From JARRLC01 sp050290865 (GTDB lineage Bacteria > Pseudomonadota > Alphaproteobacteria > Rhizobiales > Rhodomicrobiaceae), in contig JBNKIW010000030.1 of the NCBI GenBank assembly GCA_050290865.1, positions 1 through 37,229 of the forward strand: a DNA stretch of 37,229 bases, read 5' to 3'. This document shows, piece after piece, positions 1 through 8,022 of the stretch. The first letter of the stretch is position 1. Each line of letters starts with the position of its first letter. A program made the translations under genes and the position numbers. Under the pieces are notes generated by a model. It saw only the letters and a program-made list of their open reading frames with translations. It had not been told where the DNA came from and did no database searches.

Positions 1-1
1 G

Positions 2-64
2 AGCGGCCTGGAGCGTTGGAAAATTGCGTTTCTGATCAATGGGGTTGAAGTGACGTTCAAGTGA
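2..64 (+). CDS. Possible 3' end of an unidentified gene (partial)
   Basis: The second forward frame is open from the window edge to a TGA at 62-64 and would encode the last 20 residues of a protein ending in GVEVTFK. The reading is protein-like but far too short to assign to a family. It may equally be chance. The following 220 bases up to the end of hdrB on the opposite strand show no convincing gene. Confidence 0.2.
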   Translation, partial: SGLERWKIAFLINGVEVTFK

Positions 65-287
65 AAACTTCGGTCTAAGCACGGTAGTACGAAAACCGCG
101 TCATCGCTGGCCGTTTCGACAGGGTCATCGGCGTCATGCTGCGGCTCGCGGGCCGGTACGCGCGGCTCAACTGGGTTACGGCCAGCTATGGAGGGTGGCT
201 ATCGTGTTTCCGATCATCGTGACGGCCGGATTGAACCGGAAATCGGAGCCACCGCCACATGTCTTGTCGGTCCGATGCGAAGCCTCG

Positions 288-1265
288 TCAGCTGCTTGAC
301 GAAGCGTGCCGCCGGCCGGCGGCCAGGGCGCTGGCGATGTCGTTGATGACAAGCCTGTCCCCCGCGGCCTTGCTGAGGTTCACCCAGCAGAACGGACACA
401 TGGTAACCACGTTCTTCCCCTCGGCTTCGAGTTGATCCACGCGATTTCCAGAAATTCGATGCGCCTCGGCCGGGAAAAGCGACTCCAACGGCCCACCGCA
501 GCAGTGCGTGGACTTTCCGAAATGTTTCGGCTCCCGCACGGATAGTCCCGCCGCCCGCAACAACTCGCGGGGTTGTTCGCAAACGTTCTCGTAGCGCGCA
601 TAGACACAGGAGTCGTGAATGACGACTTCTCCGTTTACGTGTTCGCTCGCCGCCGGATGCGCCTGCGCAAGCACTTCCAGGTAGCTCTGGACCTCAATGT
701 CGAAATCTTCGACAAAATGCGGATAGGCCTGACGAAACATCTTCGTGGTGTGAGGATCCACAGTGATCAGGCGCTTAACTCCCAGCTTTTTCAGATGCTT
801 CGCCACGCGGCGGGCATGTTCGGCGAAGGCGTCGTCCAATCCATCGTCATAGAGGAGAGCGCCGGCGTAAAGCTCGTCTTCATAAAGATAGCCAAATTCT
901 ACCCCTGCTTCGCGAAGCAGCCCGACGATGTCGCGCAACACCTGGTTGGAATGCTGCTTTTTTTTCGACGAAGCGGTGAGGCCCATGAAAAAGGACAGAT
1001 TTATGAACCTGTTCATGAAACGGCCTATGCCGAAGAACCGCGTCAGGAACGAGTTTTCGAGCAAGGCCAACTGAGCGGACATGGCGTCGATCGCGGGTAC
1101 CATTTGATACATGTGCCCGGTGTAGAGAACCGTCTCGCCGCCGCGGGGCAGATTGAGCCCGCGGGCCCAGCCCGTAGCCGTCTGCTTCGACAGCGGCAAA
1201 ACGCTGCCACGCTTGCGCGCGTTGTCGGCGAAAATTCCCAGAATGGGGGCAATCGGCAGAGACAT
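288..1265 (-). CDS. hdrB: HdrB-like CCG-domain subunit with a degenerate first CCG domain
   Basis: Heterodisulfide-reductase B-type subunit, 325 aa, last gene of the minus-strand hdr operon. In characterised HdrB the two CCG domains hold non-cubane iron-sulfur clusters that reduce a disulfide. The C-terminal CCG domain is intact here: a Cys in IHDSCVYA, a second in NVCEQP, the CCGG motif after KSTH, and CPFC near residue 290. The N-terminal domain keeps the fold pattern but has lost its cysteines: the usual TGC is TGH (His51) before MYQ, the expected CCG position reads LYAGALLYDDG, and the expected CPxC reads DPHTTKMF. It should therefore carry one cluster rather than two. The start lies 11 bases after the hdrC stop and opens MSLPIAPILG, typical of this HdrD/GlpC-like group. 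A short inverted repeat (TCGTCA/TGACGA, 285-302) overlaps the stop codon. Family assignment is firm; the substrate is unknown. Confidence 0.88.
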   Translation of the reverse strand: MSLPIAPILGIFADNARKRGSVLPLSKQTATGWARGLNLPRGGETVLYTGHMYQMVPAIDAMSAQLALLENSFLTRFFGIGRFMNRFINLSFFMGLTASSKKKQHSNQVLRDIVGLLREAGVEFGYLYEDELYAGALLYDDGLDDAFAEHARRVAKHLKKLGVKRLITVDPHTTKMFRQAYPHFVEDFDIEVQSYLEVLAQAHPAASEHVNGEVVIHDSCVYARYENVCEQPRELLRAAGLSVREPKHFGKSTHCCGGPLESLFPAEAHRISGNRVDQLEAEGKNVVTMCPFCWVNLSKAAGDRLVINDIASALAAGRRHASSSS

Positions 1266-1276
1266 ATGACAATCTC

Positions 1277-1582
1277 CTACTTCAGGCCGAACTCTTGCCT
1301 GTTGATCAGATATCGGAGGGTGCGCATGTTATCCGCGATATGGACCCCGGACGGGCAGTTCACTTCGCACATGCGGCACAGCAGACAGGAGAAAATCTGT
1401 GGGATGGCGGCGCGAACTTCGTCTTCGAGTCCGAGCATGACTTCGCGGAACAGTTTGCGGGGAACGATCTTGTGCCCCAGCGGGCAGAGCGCCGCGCATG
1501 TGCCACAGTGGTAACACGCTCCGGCGTTGAATCCGTCCATCTTCTTCAAGCGAGCCGCTAATTCCGACGACACTCTGGCCAT
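1277..1582 (-). CDS. hdrC: HdrC-like 2x[4Fe-4S] ferredoxin subunit
   Basis: Small 101-aa iron-sulfur protein with two complete cluster motifs, CYHCGTCAALCP (about residues 23-34) and CLLCRMCEVNCP (about 66-77). This is the standard HdrC arrangement. In Hdr complexes HdrC passes electrons from the flavin subunit HdrA to the disulfide-active HdrB. It lies between the winged-helix gene (37-base gap) and hdrB (11-base gap) on the same strand, so HdrB and HdrC are probably made as a pair. Its length fits a stand-alone HdrC with no membrane or extra domain. Confidence 0.9.
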   Translation of the reverse strand: MARVSSELAARLKKMDGFNAGACYHCGTCAALCPLGHKIVPRKLFREVMLGLEDEVRAAIPQIFSCLLCRMCEVNCPSGVHIADNMRTLRYLINRQEFGLK

Positions 1583-1619
1583 TATGTTATCCTCGTCGCC
1601 ACCTCACCCCGGGCCGGAC

Positions 1620-1874
1620 CTAATGCCGATTGGTGAGTTCATACTGGAAGTATCCATCCACATCCGCACGGCCGATTTCTTCGACCACGCCATAGCGGCG
1701 CATACCGAAGAGCCACACCGTCACTTCCCGGGACGAGTAGCCCAGCGTCTGAGCAATCTCGGGAATTGTCATCGGGCCCTCAGCGAGAACGCCCGCGATA
1801 CGATCCCTCATGACCATTTCGTCCTGAGCGATATCGAGCATGTCCCGCAATCGTGTCGTATGACTGTTGCTCAT
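1620..1874 (-). CDS. Small winged-helix protein inside the hdr operon
   Basis: An 84-aa protein with a helix-turn-helix core: MTIPEIAQTLGYSSREVTVW (about residues 35-54), followed by a wing-like segment (YGVVEEIGRADVDGYFQYEL). An N-terminal amphipathic helix could serve as a dimer interface. Its ATG (1872-1874) overlaps the hdrA stop (1871-1873), so the two are translationally coupled. It could be a small DNA-binding regulator of the operon. It could also be a non-DNA-binding assembly or docking factor, since winged-helix folds also serve in protein contacts. I see no ligand or metal motif. It sits where canonical sHdr operons carry a short hypothetical gene, but I cannot show homology to that gene. 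Confidence 0.75.
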   Translation of the reverse strand: MSNSHTTRLRDMLDIAQDEMVMRDRIAGVLAEGPMTIPEIAQTLGYSSREVTVWLFGMRRYGVVEEIGRADVDGYFQYELTNRH

Positions 1875-3622
1875 GCCGTCACTGTCTCCTTAAGGCTCGC
1901 GTCGATCATGGCCACGATCTGGTCATCCCGATAGCCCTCGATCATGATGGCATCCTGCGCACAGATCGGAACGCAAGCGCCTTCTCCCTTGCACGAAGAC
2001 TCGATCACCATTGCCACTTCTTTGTCGCCGCACAGCATTCGTTCAACGGCGCCATAAGGGCAGGCCTTGAGGCATTCGCCGCACCAGACGCACCTGCTCG
2101 TGTCGATTTTTGCAACGAGCGGCTCCAGATTCACGTAGCCCTTCTTCAGCAACGCGCCGGTCCTGGCCACCGCGGCCAGGGACGATGCGACGCTTTCGGC
2201 CAGGTTCTTCGGACCTTGCGCGGCCCCCGCGATGCATACGCCGTCAATGACGGTTTCGACGGGTCTCAACTTGATGTGTATCTCGTTGTAGAAGCCGTCC
2301 TTGCTCTTGGGTATCTTCAGCACATCGTTGAGCGCGTCGTTCTTACGCGGTGTCATGCCGGTTGCGAGCACGACCAGGTCTGCGCCAATCTCCAGCTCTT
2401 CATCGCCCAGAAGCGTGTCTTTGACTGCGATTTCAAGGCGGCCATCGCGCTGTTCCACCCGTGGCGGAGCTGAAGGATCCCAGCGCAGGAAGAGCGCTCC
2501 ATCGGCGCGGGCCTTCGAATACACGGTTTCCAGGCGTCCGTAGGTGCGGACATCGCGATAGAGGTGGTACTGATTGATGGTTTGGCCGGACTTCTTTTCG
2601 AGCCCGTGCAGCAGGCTGCCCGTGAACGCTGTCGCCATGCAGCAGAACCGCGAGCAGTGCGTGTTGGGCTCCGGGCAGCTTTCGCTCTTCTCCTGACGGC
2701 TGCCGACGCAGTAGATGAAGCCGACATCGCGCACCGGTTTTCCGTTGTGGATCAGCGGGCCGTCGCTGGCTTCGAGCATCTGCCGGAAGTCCTTCAGCGT
2801 GACGACTCCCGGCATACCCCAGCCGTATTCTCCTTCATGGGGCTCGTAGGGCGTGAAACCGGTCGCGACGACGATCGCCCCGACGTTGAGCGATATATCC
2901 TCTTTGCCGTGCAAACGAACCGTCGCGATGAAATCGCCGATATGGCCGCTCTTGGCTGTCAGTTCGGCATTGGTGTAGAGAATAATGTTCTCATTCTTGC
3001 CGATCTGCGCCGCCAGGTTTGCGACCACTTCGGGACCGTGCTGATTGTCGGGGCCCATCCAACCGACCCGGGACGTCCAGCCTCCGGGTTCACTCTCGCG
3101 CTCGACAAGGAAGACCGACAGTCCCATTTCCGCGAGCGAGATTGCGGCGCGCATACCGGTCACGCCCGCTCCGACAACCAGAACGCGGGGCTGGGTTTCG
3201 ATCCGGATGGCGCTCAGAGGGCACGTCAAAGCACACTTGGCCACCCCGGCGCGCACGATATTGATGCCTTTCGCGGTCGCACCGGTTTTGTCGCCCGTAT
3301 GCACCCAGGAGCATTGTTCGCGGAGATTGACGTGAACGTACTGATAGGGGTTCAACCCGGCACGCTCCGCCATGGCGCGGAACGTAAACATATGAAGTTT
3401 CGGGGAACACGAGGCGATGACGAGGCCATCCAGTTGCTTTTCCTTGATCTCGTCGATCATTTCCTGTTGCGACGCATCCGAACAGGCAAACAGATGCGTC
3501 TGCGCGACCTCGACTTCGGCTTCGTTTATGAGCGTGTCCGCAACTTCCTTGACGTTCACATGGTCGGAGATGTTCCCGCCGCAGTGGCATACGTAGACGC
3601 CGATTCGCCGTTTGTTCGTCAT
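1871..3622 (-). CDS. hdrA: HdrA-like FAD/iron-sulfur subunit
   Basis: 583-aa HdrA-family flavoprotein. The N-terminus has the HdrA signature YVCHCGGNI and cysteines at 47, 72 (SCSPKLHMFTFRA), 104, 130 and 134. The FAD-binding GxGxxG is at about 151-156 (VVGAGVTGM). A Cys-rich segment CVGSRQEKSESCP followed by CSRFCCM lies mid-protein. The C-terminus has a ferredoxin domain: CVWCGECLKACPYGA, then CKGEGACVPICAQDA. HdrA proteins accept electrons and can bifurcate them through FAD; bifurcation here is not demonstrable from sequence. ATG overlaps the stop of the upstream hdrL-like gene by four bases (ATGA), indicating tight coupling. It is shorter than the roughly 650 aa usual for methanogen HdrA. 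Its partners by context are HdrB, HdrC, HdrL and MvhD. Confidence 0.9.
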   Translation of the reverse strand: MTNKRRIGVYVCHCGGNISDHVNVKEVADTLINEAEVEVAQTHLFACSDASQQEMIDEIKEKQLDGLVIASCSPKLHMFTFRAMAERAGLNPYQYVHVNLREQCSWVHTGDKTGATAKGINIVRAGVAKCALTCPLSAIRIETQPRVLVVGAGVTGMRAAISLAEMGLSVFLVERESEPGGWTSRVGWMGPDNQHGPEVVANLAAQIGKNENIILYTNAELTAKSGHIGDFIATVRLHGKEDISLNVGAIVVATGFTPYEPHEGEYGWGMPGVVTLKDFRQMLEASDGPLIHNGKPVRDVGFIYCVGSRQEKSESCPEPNTHCSRFCCMATAFTGSLLHGLEKKSGQTINQYHLYRDVRTYGRLETVYSKARADGALFLRWDPSAPPRVEQRDGRLEIAVKDTLLGDEELEIGADLVVLATGMTPRKNDALNDVLKIPKSKDGFYNEIHIKLRPVETVIDGVCIAGAAQGPKNLAESVASSLAAVARTGALLKKGYVNLEPLVAKIDTSRCVWCGECLKACPYGAVERMLCGDKEVAMVIESSCKGEGACVPICAQDAIMIEGYRDDQIVAMIDASLKETVTA

Positions 3623-6354
3623 AGCCTGCCCCTGGTCCGTTCAAGATACGCGGCGGCCTGCGAGGCTGCCGCGCCGGAGTGCAGCACGGTGTCCGGAATG
3701 TCCATCACGCCAATTGTGGTCCCGGCTGCGAAAAGCCCATCGACATTCGTACGGGCCGGTTCACTGATGGGATCGATTTCGCGCACATATCCGAATTCGT
3801 CCGCGGCCAATTCTTCTCCCTTGTAGAGAGAAAATACATCTGCATTGGGTAGAAATCCCACGGTCAGAACGACGAGGTCGTGTTCGCGGATCTGCCTTCC
3901 GCCTTCTCCCAGCATGTCTTCGTAGTGTAATGCGAGGTTTCCATTGGTAAGCTGCTCAATCCGGGCCACCTTGCCCTTGACGAATTCGATCCCCATCGCC
4001 CTGGCTTGTTCGTAGAACTCGTTATAGCCCTTGCCAAAAGCGCGAACGTCTATCGTGTAGATCGTGATATCGGCCATCGGCAGAGCTCCCATGGCCAATT
4101 GCGCCTGTTTGATGGAGTACATGCAGCCGATACGGCAGCACAGCGGATTGCAAACCGTCTGGTCGCGCGACCCGACACACAGGATCATTGCGATCCTCTC
4201 CGGTTCCTTGCCGTCCGATGGCCGCAGCACGGAGTTGTACGGGCGCGTCGGCGCAAGCAGCCGGTCCATCTGCGGTCCGCTGACCACGTCGGGGAATCTC
4301 CCGTAGCCAAGCAGTTCCTTGGTCTCCGGATCGAGGATCTTGAAGCCGGTCGAGACAACCACCGAGCCCACATTGATCGACAGGGGTGCCGGCTTCTGCG
4401 TGAAGTCGATACACTTGGGAGGACAGGCGCTGACACATTCCATGCACTGGGAGCACATCCCGCAATTCATGCAGCGCTGGGCCTCCTGCCGTGCCTCCGC
4501 CTCCGTCATGACCTTTTCGTAGCATTCGAACGTTTTCCGACGTTCATCCAGCGGCAACGCCGGTTGCGGAACGGGCTGGCGCTCCACGAAGCGCTTTGCC
4601 TCCTCGAGCACGAGGTTTTTGTCTGTCTTTTCCAGGGTGCTTTCGAACGGCACGTTCAGCGGCTGGCCCTTCAAGCGACGGTCGATATAAAACGCCGCCC
4701 GCCTCCCCTGTGCGATGGCATTGATGATCATCGTCGGCGCCGTAACGCAGTCGCCACAAGCAAAAATATCCGGATCGGAAGTCTGACAGGTCTGCGGATC
4801 CGCGATCATAAGATGCTTGCTGTCCTTCATTTCGTCCGGGAAATGAGTGGTGGACGGCAATAGACCGATCGATAGCAACGCGAGATCGACCGGAACCACC
4901 TTTTCCGAGCCTTCAATTGGAACCGGACGGCGGCGGCCACTTTCGTCCGGCTCGCCCAACTCCATGCTAATGCATTCGACCGCAACAAGTTTGTCGTCCT
5001 TGCCGATAAACCTCTTGGGCGTACTCATGAGCATAAGTTCGACGCCCTCTTCTTCAGCCCCGTCTATTTCCCAGTCATGCGCCGGCATCTCCTTGCGCCC
5101 GCGCCGATAGTTGATGATGACCTTGGCAGCCCCCATGCGGATGGCGGCCCGAGCCGGGTCCATCGCCGAATTGCCGCCGCCGATGATCATGACGGTCTTG
5201 CCTTTTACATCGGGCATGTTCCCGGTATTGACATCGCGCAGGAAATGTATGCAGCCCTCGACGCCGTCCAGATCGTGGCCATCTACATACAGTTCGTGTT
5301 CATCCGCCGCTCCGGTTGCGATCAGAATGACATTGAACCCTTGCTGTCTGAGGTCCGGTAAGGACTTGATTTTATGGCCGGTTTTGATCTCGACACCCAG
5401 CGCTGTCACGTTCTTGATGTCGCGATCGACAACGTCTTTAGGAAGACGATAGGCGGGAATGGCGGTCCTCAGCATGCCGCCCGCTTGCCGTTCCGCTTCG
5501 AAAATCGTGACCTGGTGCCCCTGCCGCGCGAGGTAGAACGCGGCGCTCAGCCCCGCCGGGCCGGAACCGACGATGGCGATCCGCGTCTTCAACGGGTTTT
5601 CGACCGGACCGAATTCCGGTTCCGGGTGCTCGGCGTAGTAGCGGTCCACCATGAAGCGCTTGATGCCGCGGATGTGAACCGTTCCCTCTTTCTCGCCGCG
5701 CGTGCAGTCGGATTCGCACGGCGCATAGCACGCCCGCGACAGGCTGCCCACCAGGGGCGCGTTTTCCAGATGCAGGTTGAAGGCCTCCTTGTAGCGGCCC
5801 GCCCTGACCAGCGAGACGTAGCCGCTGGCCTTGACGCCCGCCGGACAAGTCGAGGTGCAGGGGGCTTCTCCGCGACGGTCGATCACGGCCTTCTTTGGAA
5901 CCGCCTGCGGAAATGCGATGTGCGCGACCCGGCGCGTGACCAGATCGTAGTTGTACTCATCAGGCACCGCGACCGTGCAGGCTTCTTCGCAGTTTCCGCA
6001 TCCCGTGCAGGCGTCGAAGTCAACGTAAGCCGGCTTTCTGTGCACCCCCACAGCGAACGAGCCATCGGCTTCCCGCACGATGCCGTCAACCTCGCTGTAG
6101 GTCATGAGGTGCACATTGGGGTGATGAGACACAGACGCCATTTTCGGCGTCACGATGCAACTGGCGCAGTCCAGCGTCGGGAACACCTTGCTGAGAAGGA
6201 TGGCCCGTCCGCCGACGCTGGCGTTTTTGTCCACCAGCAACACGCGGTATCCCATATCGCCCATCGACGCCGCGGTTTCCATGCCGGCGACGCCAGCGCC
6301 GACCACCATCACGTCGTAGTCCAAAGGACGTCTATCGGTATCAGGCTTCAACAC
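3619..6354 (-). CDS. HdrL-like fusion: HdrA split by a GltD/NfnB-type NAD(P)H module
   Basis: 911-aa multidomain flavoprotein. Residues 1-160 are the first half of an HdrA: GxGxxG at 19-24, LDCASCIVTPKM at 61-72, and a ferredoxin motif CTGCGNCEEAC at 116-126. Residues about 165-600 are a glutamate-synthase small subunit/NfnB-type module: N-terminal cluster cysteines 166, 170, 209, 213 and 217, a second FAD motif IVGSGPAGLSAA at 261, a pyridine-nucleotide motif IIGGGNSAMD at 390-399, and FACGDC at 531-536. A ferredoxin segment (CMNCGMCSQCMECVSACPP) follows at 628-646. The second HdrA half runs to the end, with CVGSRDQTVCNPLCCRIGC at 726-744. Two FADs and several [4Fe-4S] clusters are predicted. 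NfnB-like modules bind NAD(P)H, so this subunit probably links the Hdr complex to the nicotinamide pool. HdrA/NfnB fusions called HdrL are known from sulfate reducers and syntrophs. It overlaps mvhD by 14 bases and hdrA by 4. Confidence 0.9.
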   Translation of the reverse strand: MLKPDTDRRPLDYDVMVVGAGVAGMETAASMGDMGYRVLLVDKNASVGGRAILLSKVFPTLDCASCIVTPKMASVSHHPNVHLMTYSEVDGIVREADGSFAVGVHRKPAYVDFDACTGCGNCEEACTVAVPDEYNYDLVTRRVAHIAFPQAVPKKAVIDRRGEAPCTSTCPAGVKASGYVSLVRAGRYKEAFNLHLENAPLVGSLSRACYAPCESDCTRGEKEGTVHIRGIKRFMVDRYYAEHPEPEFGPVENPLKTRIAIVGSGPAGLSAAFYLARQGHQVTIFEAERQAGGMLRTAIPAYRLPKDVVDRDIKNVTALGVEIKTGHKIKSLPDLRQQGFNVILIATGAADEHELYVDGHDLDGVEGCIHFLRDVNTGNMPDVKGKTVMIIGGGNSAMDPARAAIRMGAAKVIINYRRGRKEMPAHDWEIDGAEEEGVELMLMSTPKRFIGKDDKLVAVECISMELGEPDESGRRRPVPIEGSEKVVPVDLALLSIGLLPSTTHFPDEMKDSKHLMIADPQTCQTSDPDIFACGDCVTAPTMIINAIAQGRRAAFYIDRRLKGQPLNVPFESTLEKTDKNLVLEEAKRFVERQPVPQPALPLDERRKTFECYEKVMTEAEARQEAQRCMNCGMCSQCMECVSACPPKCIDFTQKPAPLSINVGSVVVSTGFKILDPETKELLGYGRFPDVVSGPQMDRLLAPTRPYNSVLRPSDGKEPERIAMILCVGSRDQTVCNPLCCRIGCMYSIKQAQLAMGALPMADITIYTIDVRAFGKGYNEFYEQARAMGIEFVKGKVARIEQLTNGNLALHYEDMLGEGGRQIREHDLVVLTVGFLPNADVFSLYKGEELAADEFGYVREIDPISEPARTNVDGLFAAGTTIGVMDIPDTVLHSGAAASQAAAYLERTRGRL

Positions 6355-6748
6355 GGGTCAGCTCCTGTTGAAATTTGTTCATATGCGCGACGAAGTTATC
6401 GGCGCATACCGAGCAGAGCCCCGCCATTTTCAGCCGCTTCGGACTGATCCCGCGTTCTTTCATCAGTGTCTGCGCGCGTGTCACGAGCGTGCTGGTGCGA
6501 GCCGTGCAATCGGGCAGGTAGGCACAGTCCCCCCCGCAAGCGGCAATGAACACCCCGTCGAAACCACGCTCCAAAGCGCGAACGATCCATGAAGGCTTGA
6601 CGCCACTGGAGCAGGGCAACGGGATGACCTGGACGGCGGTCGAGTAGTGCAGATGCGCACTGCCCGCCCGGTCGATTCCCGGGTCCGAGATCGGGTTCGT
6701 CGAGAACACGAGGATCTTCGGGGCGCTATTGCTGTCGCGGGGGCTCAT
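6341..6748 (-). CDS. mvhD: MvhD/FrhD-family iron-sulfur subunit, N-terminal Cys pair missing
   Basis: 135-aa member of the MvhD (hydrogenase delta/iron-sulfur subunit) family, which carries a [2Fe-2S] cluster and docks to HdrA in Hdr complexes. Visible cysteines are C46 (PCSSGVKP), C71 and C75 (AACGGDCAYLPDC, with C81), and C112/C115 (GLCSVC). The N-terminal CxxC of classical MvhD, normally right after the first beta strand, is replaced by FSTNPIS, so cluster ligation must differ or involve C112/C115. The gene begins 2 bases after the tusA stop and runs 14 bases into the hdrL-like gene. In QmoB-type proteins an MvhD domain is fused to HdrA; here it is separate. Confidence 0.85.
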   Translation of the reverse strand: MSPRDSNSAPKILVFSTNPISDPGIDRAGSAHLHYSTAVQVIPLPCSSGVKPSWIVRALERGFDGVFIAACGGDCAYLPDCTARTSTLVTRAQTLMKERGISPKRLKMAGLCSVCADNFVAHMNKFQQELTRVEA

Positions 6749-6750
6749 TT

Positions 6751-7005
6751 TTACACCTTTCTAAGCAGGTAAACGCTCCAGAACCCGTCATTCTCGACAT
6801 CACCGAGGTAATCGTGCCCCATCTTGCGGCACCAGCGCTGAATATCGACGATTGTGCCGTTGTCCGACGATTGCACTTCCATGACGCCTCCGACAGGGCA
6901 TTCCCCCATGGCGCGTTTCGCCTCGAGCATAGGCCCCGGGCAAGCCGTTCCTCTGGCGTCGATGAGTTTGGCGACCTTCTGAGCTCTCAATTCGTCTTCG
7001 GTCAT
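6751..7005 (-). CDS. tusA: TusA-family sulfur carrier
   Basis: 84-aa TusA/SirA-like protein with the signature ACPGPMLEAK; the active Cys is C22. The family accepts sulfane sulfur as a persulfide on this Cys and hands it to partners such as DsrE or, in sulfur oxidisers, to the sHdr system. A second Cys in GECPVGG (about C36) and one at about C59 are also present. The gene lies between dsrE (52-base gap) and mvhD (2-base gap). That places a persulfide donor next to an Hdr complex, a strong hint that the Hdr substrate is a sulfane-sulfur or thiol compound rather than a methanogen-type heterodisulfide. Confidence 0.9.
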   Translation of the reverse strand: MTEDELRAQKVAKLIDARGTACPGPMLEAKRAMGECPVGGVMEVQSSDNGTIVDIQRWCRKMGHDYLGDVENDGFWSVYLLRKV

Positions 7006-7057
7006 GTTCTGTCTCCTTGTGTGATCTGTAAAAAAGAATGGCGGAAGAAGTGGCCTT

Positions 7058-7537
7058 TTACATAAACAGGCATTGTTTCGACTGGCCGCACATTTCGATC
7101 AGGCTGGCAACACCGGCAAACTCTAGGTGCGGATAGTCGATCAATTCCTCGCGACTGATTTCCATAAGGTCCAAAGACAGGTTACACACGGTAATCCTCA
7201 CCCCGGCCTCAGCGGCTTGTTGCATAAGGTCTTCCAGGGACATTGCTCCGTGCTTTGCCAAATCGAACTTGATCGCTGATGGTTCCAAGTTCTGCAGGTC
7301 CTTCTTGGCCTTTTTCGGATCACGAAGAGCGGCTGTAGCCCTGAGCGCGAAAAACAACTCGACTTCCATGTCATAGACTGTCGCTCCCAGCGCGACCATG
7401 AACGCAAACATCGTACGTTCAAGATCGCCGCTGATAACACCCAGGGTCAGCTTATCTTTAGGTGCCTCGCGTTCGAGCGCTTCCACCCGGCGCAACAGGT
7501 CTTTCAGGAGTTGTTCGGTGGTGTGACTATCGGTCAT
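7058..7537 (-). CDS. DsrE/DsrF/DrsH-like sulfurtransferase
   Basis: 159-aa DsrE-superfamily protein. The core begins at KLTLGVISGDLERTMFAF (about residues 29-46). The conserved catalytic-type Cys is C118 in ITVCNLSLDLM, the spacing seen in the DsrE2-like branch, where Cys precedes SxDLMxI. Additional cysteines at 150 and 156 sit near the C-terminus. The N-terminal 25 residues form a charged helix likely to be coiled. The family moves sulfur between TusA-type carriers and oxidoreductases, usually as a soluble or membrane-associated multimer. There is no transmembrane segment, unlike some DsrE2 proteins. It is followed by tusA on the same strand and belongs to the same transcript by spacing. 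Confidence 0.85.
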   Translation of the reverse strand: MTDSHTTEQLLKDLLRRVEALEREAPKDKLTLGVISGDLERTMFAFMVALGATVYDMEVELFFALRATAALRDPKKAKKDLQNLEPSAIKFDLAKHGAMSLEDLMQQAAEAGVRITVCNLSLDLMEISREELIDYPHLEFAGVASLIEMCGQSKQCLFM

Positions 7538-7584
7538 GCTAGCTTCTCCTGATCATTTGCTTTCAGTTTTCTGCTCAGCAACCT

Positions 7585-7962
7585 CTATACGGCATGGGAG
7601 GAAAAACGTGGCGCGAAGGACAAGGCCCAAGGCGATGTCGCATGTCTGGTTGAGCGCGGCGCGAACATCGCTCCGGGTCCGACTTCATGAACGGTCTCCT
7701 TCCGCCCGCGCGGCTGTGCGTCCATTTTCTCACCCAAGAAGACTTGGACGGTGCCTGCGGGGACGCCGCGCTCGCCGGCACCGATGGCGATAACGGCGTC
7801 TAAGGCTCCAATTTTCGGGAGAAGGGCGGGGCGTGAGTTTCTGCCGCCCTCGCAACTGGCGCGCGACCGCAAGTGAGGATGGCTCGAAAGCCGCTCGATA
7901 GCCGCCGCCCCGGCGTCATCGTCGCTAAGCAGCCAATTTCCGATTCCAAGGACCAAGACCAT
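7585..7962 (-). pseudogene. Decayed HyaD/HybD-type hydrogenase maturation peptidase
   Basis: The N-terminus is unmistakable: MVLVLGIGNWLLSDDDAG followed by a PALLP segment and GTVQVFLGE, as in nickel-hydrogenase maturation endopeptidases, which cleave the large-subunit C-terminus after nickel insertion. The gene looks broken. The metal-binding Asp expected in the IxxxDA segment is replaced (AIGAGERG). After VHEVGPG (His retained) the frame runs into an unrelated tail and stops at 125 aa, against about 160 usual. Another minus-strand frame from about 7680 gives a more family-like continuation (DVRAALNQT), consistent with a frameshift. No hydrogenase structural gene is in the window. It is the first ORF behind the FNR-box promoter, so it may be a relic of a former hydrogenase locus. 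An intact but divergent protease is the alternative. Confidence 0.5.
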
Positions 7963-7991
7963 GGCCGGACACTCTGCTATTACATCAGAAT

Positions 7992-7997
7992 ATTATA
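7992..7997 (-). promoter_or_regulatory. Candidate -10 box (TATAAT) of the hdr operon
   Basis: On the minus strand the sequence reads TATAAT here, within an unusually AT-rich stretch for this genome. It is about 30 bases upstream of the first ORF of the operon. A start site 6-7 bases downstream would put the FNR-like box at 8023-8036 centred about 42-45 bases upstream, the class II activator position. Confidence 0.5.
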
Positions 7998-8022
7998 ATC
8001 TCATGATACAACGATATTGGGT

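Noticed and set aside
573..1514. Long plus-strand frame opposite hdrB/hdrC
   Set aside because: No recognisable motif; the minus strand encodes intact cluster motifs across the same bases.
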